Part shown: positions 1-11,524 of the stretch, piece by piece
Layout of the letters: every line of letters starts with the position of its first letter
Numbering within the stretch: the first letter of the stretch is position 1
Assembly (NCBI GenBank): GCA_036852015.1
Contig: JAANDG010000536.1
Coordinates: forward strand, 1-64,000
Length of the DNA stretch: 64,000 bases
Origin: Pelodera strongyloides
Lineage: Eukaryota; Nematoda; Chromadorea; Rhabditida; Rhabditidae
Direction of reading: 5' to 3'
Position numbers and translations under genes: made by a program
The notes under the pieces: model-generated
The model's database searches: none
Told to the model about the DNA's origin: nothing
The model's input: only the letters and a program-made list of their open reading frames with translations

Positions 1-608
1 GGATAGGTTCATCTCAAATCACGCCTCTTTTTATTGTCTTTATGATAATAGCACAAATATCATTCACAGAAAATAAATCAATCACAGAACAATACAACTC
101 GGAGAAGAAGCTTCCTTTATTGGAAGCTAGTTGATCGGAAGCCAAAATCTAAACTCAAAAACTAATACCGTGCACAGATCAAGCGGGCTAATGGCAATTA
201 GCCAAGTTACAAACTACACTCGGCAGGTCATTATTTTCCACGGTGAGTATCATTTAATTGGCTCTTGGCTAATTGCCATTAGCCCGCGCGATCTGTCTAC
301 GGTATTAGTTTTTGAGTTTAGATTTTGGCTTCCGATCAACTAGCTTCCAATAAAGGAAGCTTCTTCTTGGAGGCGTATTGTTCGGTGGTTGATTTAATTT
401 TCATTGTGCATGATATTTGCGCTATTATCAATAAAAACAATAAAAAGAGAGGTGATTTGATAATAATAAAGGTTTATTGATTACATAAATAACATATAAT
501 CAAAAGGCACCCTAAGACGGCAATGCGTATAAAAACATCCCATACTGACAAGGGGCCATGGTATATACGTAATACATATTTGATCTTCAATTTGAGATGA
601 ACCTATCC
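1..608. mobile_element. Fold-back TIR element, non-autonomous
   Basis: The first 20 bases (ggataggttcatctcaaatc) are repeated inverted at 589-608 with one mismatch, so the element seems to run from the window edge to 608. Inside lies a second, much longer palindrome: about 12-205 pairs with about 258-471 almost perfectly over some 200 bases, around a short centre near 206-257. Positions 472-588 are unpaired. No transposase frame is present. The left edge may be cut by the window, so a target duplication cannot be tested. An open frame across 131-343 is a by-product of the palindrome. Confidence 0.75.
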
Positions 609-676
609 CTTTAAGCTAGTTAAGGAAAGGAATTAAGGACAAGAAAGGCGCACAGTTAGCTCAGGAAAATATAAGT

Positions 677-3600
677 TTAAAAAAGTCCAACCTTATTATC
701 AGAGGTGGTACGCCTTCTTTCACGAACGGACTTCTGTTGCGAGTCATCATCGAAGAGATCATTACTCGCAGTGTCCACGCGGTCCTGATTTTTATTTTTT
801 ATTTTAGAGCGATATTGCACGTGGTTTGTGAAACGTACACTTCACACCTGCACATGGATTCTATGAAACTGGCGCAGATGGCCACAGAAAATTAGCATAT
901 AATACATGCGTATATACATTTCAAAGCCAAAAATTAGAGTGATATTTCTGTCCAGAAACTGGGTATGTTCCCCCAAGGAAACTCTTGAATGGAATCAAGA
1001 AACTCTTTCTATAAATAACTTACGACGGAAGATCCACTGTCCGCGATAAGCTGGGGTTGTGCTGAGGTGCCGTCGTCATCATTCTCTTCCTCTTCCTAAA
1101 TAAATAGGTGCATTAAAGGAAAATAACACGTGGTTCATCGCATTATATGCCAATATAAGTGATATAACACGCGCTTAGATGAGTCGCAGTCACTCCAAAT
1201 TCGGCATTTTGCTGTGATTACAAGAGAGAATTTCGAAACTCTAGTAGAGACTACCGCGGGATTATGAATCGTATGAAGATATACACCTGCTTCCCCATCT
1301 ACTTTATGCAAATTACATCGGAACATATCTACATCTATTTTTTTCGTAGTAGTGTAAAAACGACGAGTGAAGTTGTAACGACAGCGAACCATGTATACCA
1401 GAAACGTGCTAGAAAGCAAATAATGTAGAATGCAGCCAAATACACCGCATGTTGTATACGCTACGTAACTAAAATTGTACTTTATATTCAATGTTGAATC
1501 TGAAATAGTGTAGGAGGACAATTGAAAATGAATGAAAACAACTCACATCCTCGTCCGGCTCGCAGTCAATCTCATCTCTCCGGCAAACAGGAATCTGCAA
1601 AATAACGCTTTTGATGAAACCGCGCGAAAAAACCAGGACCCGCCCCTTTATGTGCGCGAGGGTGTGCCGAGGGGTGGCAAAAGTGTGCCATAAGAGCGCC
1701 CCTCGTGCGCCACTGCCATCTTGACCATCTTGACGCATTGCAATTCATGCCCTGCGTTGCACTCGAGCATGTTGTGGCAGCATCTTTAGACTCTTTAGCA
1801 ACAAAAGCGCCTGGTTGGACTACAACAGTTATCGTTTCAACCACAGACCAGACAAGGTATTTCCACACTAGGAAGAAATCAGAGGCCGTATTCACCAACA
1901 CATAGGGAACCTCCCTAGGCTCACGAGCACTCCGAATATATTCTGTTCTCGCACTCTCTACGCGCTCTTTAGCTCCCTGGGGAGGCGAGGGATCGCTGCG
2001 TGTTGGTGAATACTGCCTCAGAGAACAAAATACATCTGTAAAGTTTGCTTGACAAACGTGAGGAGGATATCTCACCTGGTTCATGATGTTAGTAATCCCG
2101 GGGGTCACATCCTTGATGGCAATCTCGTCCTTCTTTCCCTCATCTTTAGCGGTAGCACCTCCATTCCCGCCACCGAAGAGTTGTTTTCGGGGGATAGCAT
2201 GATCAGCTGGTTCACTGGCTGGAAACAAGCGAAATTAGGAAGACTAAGGGAATTCCAACAACCACGACGACAATTTTCAGCAATAAACTCTCGGACAAAA
2301 AGAAAACTGGAAGGCGGCGCGCTTCAGAGCATACTAGCATACTGCCGCGTCTAGGTGCGAAGGAATTGCCCACTTTTAGCGCCATCTCGGAATTAATTGT
2401 TTAAAGTGAAATACCGGCCGGTTTTTGAAACACATCGTGGTCAAACTAAATTCTTACGTATTTATGCTGACTTGCTCGATTTTTATTATAGTTTGTTTAT
2501 TTGCATAAGCTGCACGAGACTGCTACTACTCGTGTTTCAAAAACCGGTTGGCATTTCGCTTTAACTGCCGCTCCATTGGTGCACTCCCCCAGTTTCACAA
2601 TTAAACATTCGCTTCATAAGTGATCGGAAAACGAAATAATTAGCAAATTTACCACAACGCTTTCGGCAACCGCGAACAGCCATATTTTCTCCGCCAACCT
2701 TCGACCCATTCGACACTATACCGGAAGCTGAAAGTGTTTAACTTCCAAGTCTCCTAGCAAAACCTGCATGCTCCGAATTACTTTTCTCAGGTAGCAAAAA
2801 AAAAACAAGCAACATCGTTGTGAAAACAAATAAAATATTCACCCTTGAATAAAGGTGCACGCTCTTGAAGCGTAAAAATTAGTGAATTAGTCTATGAATA
2901 TTGAGAAATGCATAATTTATCTCACACTAGCGCAGAAAAGTCCGAGTATCCATAATTTATTGTTAATTAGCTGTTCCACAGACCTTGTTCACACGCTTTA
3001 GTGGCTGAATCAGCCTCTTGTAGCGCTACGACCATTTTCGTACTAAGTGTGTTGAGGTTTTTCTTGTAAACCGCTTCGTCCTGTGCCCGGTCACTTTTGA
3101 TCTTCTCAACGACAGTCATTGCTTGCTCCTAGAAAGTATTACTAAAAGTACTGTAAGCGAACATGAGTTTTAGAAGGAATATCTGAATTTTATAGATACA
3201 CAACGAGAAGAAGTAGACGGCTATACGAAAGCAAAAGTACGGTAAACGAAATTTTTTTATAAAATAACACGAATAAGTAGAGTTTTGGTTTTTTTAGGTA
3301 CGCATGAGCAAGATAAAGATGTGCTAAAGAATAATGTGCACTAATGATTTAAATATTAACATGTCATACCTTATATTCCTCAGACTTTTCCGGGTCAGTG
3401 AGAAGCGCGTACTTAAGTTTCCATCTAAATATCAGAAGTTGCACTCGAAAGGCTTGCTAATTTTCCTTGCGCATACGCATAAAGATAACGCCTGGTATGG
3501 AATATGGGGTTGAAGGGTGCTCCCCGCCCTAAGGTAAAACAAAGATTCCATGTTTTTTTTTTTGAAAGCAGCACTTCAGTGGTAATTATGGTGTATACTG

Positions 3601-6600
3601 TAGCGGAGCACTACATAATGAAAGGAACTGAGCGATTTACCCCAACCTAGGAACTGGGTTAGCCCACTTGGTGACGCTCAAGTTTTCTTTTGGGCCATCC
3701 TATTTGGTCACCATTTCATGACCTTCTGGTAATAAAGTCTCATCAGTAACTGTCATACGCTGCTCGCGTACGATCACGAAAAACCATTTCATGACCTTCT
3801 AGCTCACAGATTAAAAAAATCACATGGTGGCGGGACAGCATCATTTTTTCTGTGGTTTCGGCAATTAATTCGTTTTCAGGTGTCTTTTGCATATGCTAAT
3901 GAAGTCTAGGACATATTGCGAAAGTCGGTAGTTATACAGTCTAATCAACGGCTCGTCCCAGCTACAAGAGTACCGTTGTCATACTAAATGCGAAATTACA
4001 AATGAGAAAGCAATATGAAACTGACTTTGTCTCTCTGTTTTCCGTATCTCTCAATTCTATCCGTCCTTTGTATGCCTTCTCAAGATACATGTTGAGCTCG
4101 TTGTTCAACTCCAGAGCATTCATCGAAGACAGTTTCAGCTTTTCTAAAAGATATTATGAAGCATCGATTAAGTCGCATGCAAGTTATTGTCACAAAATCT
4201 GCAGAAAAAAAATAAATAAAATAAGGTTCGTTGTTGTCAACATACCTAGTAGTCTCTGTGTATTCGGTTGCGTACGTCCGCTAGTTGCCAGCCTCCTGGA
4301 AAAGAGTAAAAAAAATCATTAAAGGAATGATAACCGCAAAGAGCAGGAAGAGAGAGAGAATGAACGATAAAAGAGAAAGGAGAGAGAGAGAGAGAGAGAG
4401 ACAGTAAAAGTATCGCAGGTATCAGATACTACTTACATAAGACCCTCCTTCTCCTGCGCCATTTTCGAAATCGTATTCTTCTGTTCCCTTATGCGACTGT
4501 TTGACTTCTCGAATGCGGTTTTCCATTGTTCTCGCAACTCTAAAATGCTCATATATAAGGGACGGAACGAAGACATAATAAGGCTCACGAGCCTTGCGCC
4601 GCGCGCCGCATTTGTGATAGATAAATGACTTTAAAGCGAAACACCGGCCGGTTTTTGAAACGCATCTTGGACGATTGTATTCTTATATATTTATACGAAG
4701 TGGGGTCTAATTGGAGTCTATTTGTTATGCTAAATCATGCTCATTTACATATGACGCATAAGAGTGTTGGTGTACTCGATGCGGTACAGAAACCGGCCGG
4801 TATTTCGCTACGTAGTCCAGAGCACTTGCAATGCATCCTAAGGAAGACATTCCCGCGATTCCTGAAGTGGTAATTTAATGCGTCGTAACAGACGGGGTGT
4901 TGAATAGCAAAAACATTCTCAAACGACACGCAGTATCGCCCAATTATTTGCATATTTTATAAAGAATTTAGCACACAAGCAATGTTGACGGCAGAATTTC
5001 TATTTGCTCAATTTTTTGTTTTGACTCAAAAAAAACTTGCCGATGAACTCAGCCTCTCGATCTTCTTGTTGCTTTTTCATCCTGTCGAGTTCTTGCCGGA
5101 TCCTAAATTAGTAGTTTCAGTAGCTCCATACAGTTCCTAGGGTAATGCGCTCAAATAAGAACGAACAGGACAAACATGAAATAGAAGTCTTAAACGAGAA
5201 TACGGAATCCTTGAATGAAAATGTGAATACCCGTAGAAAAGAAATACTTACGTTTCATTTTCCCCCTTCAAGCCAGCATCTACAGTGGAGGCTGTGACAG
5301 CAGCGGAACGCAGTTGGGTGGAGAGTCTGAACAAAAAAAAAACGATACTATAATTCATTTAGTGCTTTCACAGCGGATTATTTCGGTTGGTTGCTCAAGG
5401 TTCAGCACCCATATTGTGACATGTTGCTGCATGGTGGCGCTCCAAAGAACCATGTACACATTTCATCCTCGGATTCAGACCTAGCGCATTTAATAAAGAA
5501 ATAAGGAAAATGTGGATAGCCCGCCCGCGGTCCTTTGACAAATACCTCGCATGAGCCTGCCTGTTGCACTGTTGCACTGTTGGAACAAGCGAGCGCTCAC
5601 CGCGCGCACGCCTAAAGCAGGTATCGCGCATCGATGGCACTCGCTTACTGACGCCATTGGTGCACCTCCAGCAACAACTATCGCGCGCGTGCCTAGTGCA
5701 CAGCTGTCGCACACCTCCCGCACCCAGCACAACTTATGTCACACACCTCGCGCACAATTTACAAACACGTGCACATCTTATAACAGCTCACTCGCGAATG
5801 GCACACACATGTTGGGCCTGCACACCCGGGGCACACATCTATCTCGCTCGCACGACGCGCACTCTGTCGCACACCTTTCGCGCGTGTGCGATTACGGCGC
5901 GCCGGCCGCACGTCTGACTACGTACACTATGCGGGTCTGGTTATCTCGCACCAGGCTTTCCTTGTAGTGACAAAATCCGGATTTTATTCACTCAGAACTT
6001 ATGAGCACAAAAAATATACCACAGCTGAATCATTCTATCAAAACATGAAAAGCAAGCTAAATGCAAATTTATAACAAAGAAGAGCTTTACAAAAACTAAC
6101 CGTTCAAGTTGGGCGGTTAATTCGCTCAGCTTTCGCGCGTTTTCCGCCAATTCGTTCTCTAAACGAGAGGTCTCAGCCCCTTTGGTGACCAATTGAGACG
6201 TCGTAGCAGTCAACCTCCTGGACAATGAATCAATTTGCGCTGAAAAAAAAAAGAATATTAGTCGCGTGACTACTGTAAATTCCTCCAGTAAGTTGAATAA
6301 AAATAATCCACAGTCACAATGAGACAAAGTTAAATGCGCTCCGTCATTAATATTTGTTCATGCAAGATTTAGGTGACGACTTTTTTCCAATTAAGAGCAG
6401 TATCGAACTAGTTTATCTAGCTCCTTTACGGAAGAACTCGATGAAAAACGTACATTGATATCGAGCGGGAACTGGCAGAAGGGCACCGTGACCAAACTGT
6501 AAACATGAGCATGATAGCTAATGCTGAATGGAACATATATGGGAATAAGGTCATGCATCATTTTGGTCCTTCGTCAGTATACGTGCGTTGTGAAGCGCCG

Positions 6601-8167
6601 TATCTTAGTGTTCCTATTGGTCGTCTTAGTTTCTTTGGCCATGCATGCCCTTCTCTTTTGATTCTTTATTTCCTACCAATCAACCATATTAATTAAAATA
6701 GCCATTCTTTCAGTGGATGTAAAACATGTCTATAACAAAAAAAAACTCACTAGAGTATCCAGCTCTACACCAAATTGCTGTAATTGAGCTGCCCCGTCCC
6801 TCACTTTGGAAATTAGTACATCAATATTTCCAATTGCTTGAATCAGCATATTCAGGTTAACATCAGTGGGTGTCTTGATGTACTGAAAACAGAGGAATAC
6901 ATACACTATGCACACCCGTACTTTGCCTGATAAACCATATAATAACGGTAAGAAATGACGACGCAGAGAGAGAAATTATAACGCCGTTCAGGAGTGGAAA
7001 CAATTCTAAGAGGAGCATTGACACCAGCTGTACATAGGAAGTAGGCGTACCCATTTGGTGACGGTTCAGTGGGGTTTTTGTCGTGGGCCTGAACGTTTTG
7101 CGACGAACCCGTGAACATGTGGGCCATGTTTCATCGAAAACCTTCACCAAATGGTCACTAAACACAACCGAGCTGTGTCGACTTTTTTTTGTGGGTTTGG
7201 CAAACAGAGAAGCATGCTAATTGGGGAATCGTAGTGCTTCGTTTTGCAGAAAGAGAATTGAACTCACATATGTGCCACGAGAGAGAACGTTCTTAATGGG
7301 CAGGTCTATTAGTGGCACTCTTCTGTCCATGGCATCGACGGCACCTCGGAACGATTTGAGGGCCTTCTGCATCGTCAGAGCGGCACTCTTCTGCAAGGAC
7401 CAATTTAAAGCTATATAACGGCCGGTTGCGCCGTTTCTGAAACTTATCTTCAGCTTCTGCATTCTCATATATGTATGGAATATGCAGATTAATTTAAGCG
7501 GCCTAATAATCGCAAAGTAATTTGCATAAAAATACAGCGATAATTCTTAAAGCAATGCAGCTTGTACATTGTTCAACACCTCGTATACATACGCATAACT
7601 GAAAGGAACGTGGTAACACGACTGGGTACAGGCAGTAGGAAAAGCGTGAGGAAAAGTGCTTAATGTGTTCCAATGAGATAAGTAAATACAGCTCATCAAG
7701 TGAATTTGGTTAAAAAGAAATACTATAGAAAGAGCCAACCTTTCTGTCTACAGTTTCCCGGTTATCGGAGAGTATTGCGTAGGCTTCGCGCACGACAATA
7801 CACATACAGTTGGAAAAGAACTGCGGGGCAAGTGACACGGCTCGGCCACGCCGTGTCATCTAAAATTGCTTTATTTAGTAAGGTGACCAAAACAGAAGTG
7901 ACACATGACACATGACTAAAATTGACACAGGACAGTAATGACACATGGCGTTGTTCTTTTTGCGCATACTGTACCACATACCGTATTGCTGAGTGAATCG
8001 GCGAAGGTGTTAAAGAAGAATAAACCACGATTTTTCTATAACATGTCATGCGAGGCTGTACATGTTTTTAGTGAGCCAACAAATAACAGAATTTAAGCTA
8101 AAAATATTATTACCTGTCCCACATTTTGGTCCAAAGTTTGTTGCAAGTTTGGAGGCGGATTGTTCAT
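677..8167 (-). CDS. Coiled-coil protein with acidic tail, 17 exons, about 503 aa
   Basis: Exons, read 5' to 3' on the minus strand: 8167-8114, 7820-7740, 7390-7268, 6882-6751, 6496-6454, 6239-6101, 5326-5252, 5102-5037, 4496-4437, 4295-4246, 4143-4026, 3424-3370, 3128-2984, 2218-2076, 1594-1547, 1095-1024, 784-677. All introns are GT-AG, every junction keeps phase, and the total is 1,512 bases including the TAA stop. The start MNNPPPNLQQ follows no upstream in-frame coding. Residues roughly 46-380 are rich in Glu, Lys, Gln, Arg and Leu with heptad-like spacing (for example LENELAENARKLSELTAQLE and LELNNELNMYLEKAYKGR), which suggests long coiled coils. The tail has Gly-rich, then acidic (EEEENDDDG, LFDDDSQQ) segments and ends near RERRRTTSDNK. 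Exon 2 begins with an odd hydrophobic stretch, and exon 9 has an ambiguous 5' border. Family unknown; a structural or scaffold role is inference. Confidence 0.8.
1640..1720. repeat. GC-rich repeat fragment, tgcgcca type
   Basis: A GC-rich block inside the intron before the exon ending at 1547 carries gtgcgcgag, gtgtgccg, gtgccata and gtgcgccac-like words. Similar words recur at 5.6-5.9, 59.1-59.4, 60.2-60.3, 61.1-61.2 and 61.7 kb. It is probably a decayed member of that GC-rich element family. No boundaries can be drawn. Confidence 0.35.
1880..2023. mobile_element. Small TIR element (family C), about 144 bp
   Basis: The left end (cagaggccgtattcacc, from 1880) is repeated inverted at about 2001-2023 (tgttggtgaatactgcctc). 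It sits in the intron between the exons ending at 2076 and starting at 1594. The same end sequence occurs at 33486-33540, so this is a dispersed family. No coding capacity. Confidence 0.6.
2401..2564. mobile_element. MITE family A, copy 1 (TTAA ends)
   Basis: The ends read ttaaagtgaaataccggcc and, inverted at 2545-2564, cggttggcatttcgctttaa. Both outer ends are TTAA. The interior is AT-rich and non-coding. It sits in the large intron between exons 2984 and 2218 of the coiled-coil gene. TTAA at both ends is typical of piggyBac-type target sites; that assignment is inference from the ends only. Confidence 0.75.
4377..4402. repeat. (AG)n microsatellite
   Basis: About 13 AG units, within a longer purine-rich stretch from 4340, lie in an intron of the coiled-coil gene (between exons 4437 and 4295). 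Confidence 0.9.
4631..4810. mobile_element. MITE family A, copy 2
   Basis: Left end ttaaagcgaaacaccggcc; right end about 4791-4810 (accggccggtatttcgcta). The right TTAA is decayed. It lies in the intron between coiled-coil exons 5037 and 4496. Confidence 0.7.
5560..5910. repeat. Degenerate GC-rich CGCACAC-type minisatellite
   Basis: Irregular recurrence of cgcacac, gcgcgc and cacacctcgcgc words makes this far more GC-rich than its surroundings. It lies in the intron between coiled-coil exons 6101 and 5326. Several overlapping frames are open here on both strands, which is expected of stop-poor GC-rich repeats; I do not call them genes. Confidence 0.55.
7405..7460. mobile_element. MITE family A, left-end fragment
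   Basis: ttaaagctatataacggcc and a following gaaac resemble the left end of family A. No matching right end is evident. It lies just upstream of the exon 7390-7268 acceptor in the coiled-coil gene. Confidence 0.4.
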
Positions 8168-8254
8168 TTTCCTGCAATATACGTCAAAATTAAAGTAATT
8201 GACGATATTTAAAAAAATCCACGGGTTAGTCCAAAAAATCCAAAGGAAGACACG

Positions 8255-8567
8255 AATGGTTAGTTAACATTACATCACACCGCGCGATACATGAAGTGCG
8301 CAGTATCGGTGCCAAACTAATGTTGTGTGAAAGGTATACTGTATGTGTTGGTACACATAATGGTTAGTTAACATTACATCACACCGCGCGATATATGAGT
8401 GCGCAGTATCGGTGCCAAACTAATGTTGTGTGAAAGGTATACTGTATGTGTTGGTACACATAATGGTTAGTTAACATTACATCACACCGCGCGAAATATA
8501 AAGTGCGCAGTATCGGTGCCAAACTAATGTTGTGTGAAAGGTATACGGTATACTGTATGCGTTGGTA
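8255..8567. repeat. Three tandem copies of a 103-104 base unit beside a start codon
   Basis: Copies start at 8255, 8359 and 8462, each opening aatggttagttaacattac and closing near gtgttggta. Copies 1 and 2 are almost identical; copy 3 has a small internal gtatac duplication. The block starts about 90 bases upstream of the coiled-coil gene start (8167), so it lies in the 5' leader or promoter region. Confidence 0.9.
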
Positions 8568-11524
8568 TGTTCGGGATCGTAGTGTAGAAACGACGAGACC
8601 TATTGTGATGCCAATAGCAAAAATTTCTCCGATATGTTGAAAAAAACACTTACGCTGACAGTGTAAAAATGGTGATAGTGTTTCTGCTATATACATACCA
8701 AGTTGTATTTGCATACAGAGCAATACGCAAATAAAGAAAAACGGTTTCACCTACTTTTTATTTGCAGCACTAAATGATAAATAATTTACACAAATAATAT
8801 ACATGTATTTTATTGTAAACTGATGTATAACATCTTTATATGTAGATTTTATATAAATATTCCACATTGTTTGCAAAAAATACTGCATGGTCTGTCTCAT
8901 ACACGCACAAAAAGGCACACGAGCTACCGTAGTCAGTAAAAGTTTGAATTCTTTTTTGAATGAAAATCAATAAATGAGTCACAACCGGAATTTTTCTTCT
9001 TCGTCCGCATGCGCGCAAACTTCTTTCTGTTATTTTTTTTTCGCGTTTCCGCATATTACTTTTTATTAAACTGTGATATTGTTGCTTTTTTCACATCATT
9101 AAAAGCTTACGGATAAGATGATGCGCTCGTAAACCGCTTCTCAACTGCAATCTGAATACTTTGTCGTGTTATTTTTGCGATTTTCATCTAATACTGCAAT
9201 CATGTCGAGGCTTCCTTCCTTGTTTTTCTTATTTGCATGGAACATAAATAACTATGTTTGAGACGGGCAAATTACTAAATTCGTAACGTATATATTGGCG
9301 TATGTCTAAGGCTTTTGCGATTAACCAAGTCGATGTAATTTATTTTGAAAGTTTGATACGCCTAATTAACCATTTTATAAATTAGATTTTTGTAGGTAGA
9401 TATGATGCTGTCGTTATACCACTGTGGATCTTACTTACCTGTTTATTGTTTTATTGAAGTGAGCCGTATATGAAGATGGTTATTTGTGTCGTTTAGGTGC
9501 TAGTGCAAAGCCAATTTTCGGGTGTCAAATGTTGGCACCAGGCCGCCAACAGCAAGCAGTTGTGGATTGAGGCATTGAGGATTCGATTCCCCGAAAATGC
9601 CATCTCGAATCCGCCCTGAATGTGATACTGTCCTGTTTTTTTGTATATTATTCTAGCTTGGTCAGTATGGAAGCCTTTATAGTCTTCTTACTCTTACTTC
9701 TTAACTTTTCTACAATTTCGCCATTACGCTATTTTTGTAAATTGTAAGCTAAAATTAGGGTTTAGTGTTGAAAAAACTTTCTTAATGTATATTCACCACT
9801 TTTTTGTGTGCAAGTATGGTTAAAGTGTTCAATTTGACATATTGACCCTAGTGAACGTACATACATGACATTATGTTCGGAACTGCCTAAATAAAGTTTT
9901 TTCCATCAAATTTCGTTCGTGAACCATTTATTTTTCATGAATGAAGCTTATTATACGCCGATTATATCTTTCAAATTAAATTGGTTGTTTTCGTTTTCGC
10001 CCGTTATGGCCGTTATGCATTGTGTATTAGGTTTGTTTTTTTGAGGTTGGAAGTTAATTGTTTCGTTCTGATGTATTCCATATCATGAATTTTTTTATGT
10101 TTGGTCTGATCTTTGATTGAAATATTGTCCTGGTCTGCTTTGTATTTTGCTGCTGTTCATGTAGTAACGATGTATTAGCTGGGTTTCTCTTTTCTAATAA
10201 GTAATGTGTATAGTAACTTATCCTATTCTTAGTATGGTAGGGTTACATGCTACATTTGGTGGAATTTTTATGTGGATTGTGTTAGGTTGAAACAATCCGT
10301 TGTTTGTTGAATGAGCTATTCATATTGCATTAAAAACGTACATATTCAGAGAGTCGTCGTTACATGTGTTTCCTTCCCGCCCGATATGATACCAGAGGAA
10401 TTATGTGTTCTATTCTGCGTTATCGTGGGATTTCAGGTATCTTTCATTCATCCTTGTTTTCGTACACCTAGCCTACACCAATAAGTTAAATGGCTTTATC
10501 GTGTGCAGCGCCATTCGTATCAGTTACGTTATGGCTTATTTTTTACGATGTTTTATATGGTTTTGTATTATAGCGAGCGGGGGTTTTGATGTATCATATG
10601 GTGATTCTGGTACGTGAGTCTATTCGGCTAGACCGTTTGCATTGCGTTCCGTCATCCGCCTCGTTGATTGCACATTTACATTCTTTTGTGGTGGGTGGCG
10701 GATTATTGCGGATTTCGGAAGTCATGGAAAATGTGATAGTTCAAAATGGTGGGCAAGCTGGTGTTCACATAAAGCACAACGAAACGAGCAAAAATAAATA
10801 CTGCTCTTGAACCATAAAGAGTTGTGTTTTGTGGTATAAGCAAACATTTACTTATCTCGTTAAATGAGTACTATGTTCGAAAGATCAATATAGCTTTTTT
10901 AGACTACGTGTCTACCCCTACCCGTATCTTTGCTCGGCACTCGATGGCTGTGGCTGGCTCCTCGGCATTGAATACTATCCGGAGGTAGAGAAATACTTAC
11001 GTGCGTGGGAAGGATGCCATTACCTGGTTAGTGTATTATAATTATTATGTGCCTTTTACCTTTACCTGAAAGCTATTAATTATTGTTAGTTGACATTCGG
11101 AAACTTATTAATCTTTTCACACTCGATAATAATTTGTAATTCCGTAAATGCGTTTAAATATTTATGCCTAACTGCATTTTGTTGTTTTATTAGCGGCTCC
11201 AGTAAGTTATATTTCCGCTGTGTAGAGTTGCCAAGCCAAGTCGTCGTCATATTGGTAGATGGTCAGATTGCCTATTGCCAAATTGCCATTGCCATCATGT
11301 GTACGATATTAGTTTACAATTCGTTAGCCAGAGGCAGAGTTGCATCGAACTGTACTGATTTATGGTTCGCAGTTCGCATCAAGCGATTATTTTCAATTTT
11401 CATTATCTTTGTGTTCAAGTAGTATGTTAGTATTTTATTTGTTTTGTTTAGATTCGGTTTATGGTGGCATGATGAATGCTTCATCGCCTCCTGTCTTCAT
11501 TTTTTGTGTGTGGACGTTCTCGAG
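8568..11524. other. Intergenic region between divergent genes
   Basis: AT-rich, with only short chance frames. I find no phase-compatible coding chain. One possible tRNA-derived insertion lies at 9520-9610. Short runs such as 10724-10810 are open but have no splice partners. Confidence 0.5.
9520..9610 (+). mobile_element. Possible decayed tRNA-derived SINE
   Basis: ggattcgattcccc resembles a pol III B box (GGTTCGANTCC), and an A-box-like tggcaccaggc lies about 50 bases upstream. No foldable cloverleaf, tail or clear target duplication is seen, so this is tentative. Confidence 0.3.

Noticed and set aside
1572..2228. Single 218-aa minus-strand gene
   Set aside because: Only 2218-2076 and 1594-1547 fit the spliced model; the part between crosses a TIR element and introns.
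5395..5967. Several overlapping frames on both strands
   Set aside because: GC-rich repetitive block within an intron; no splice-phase fit.
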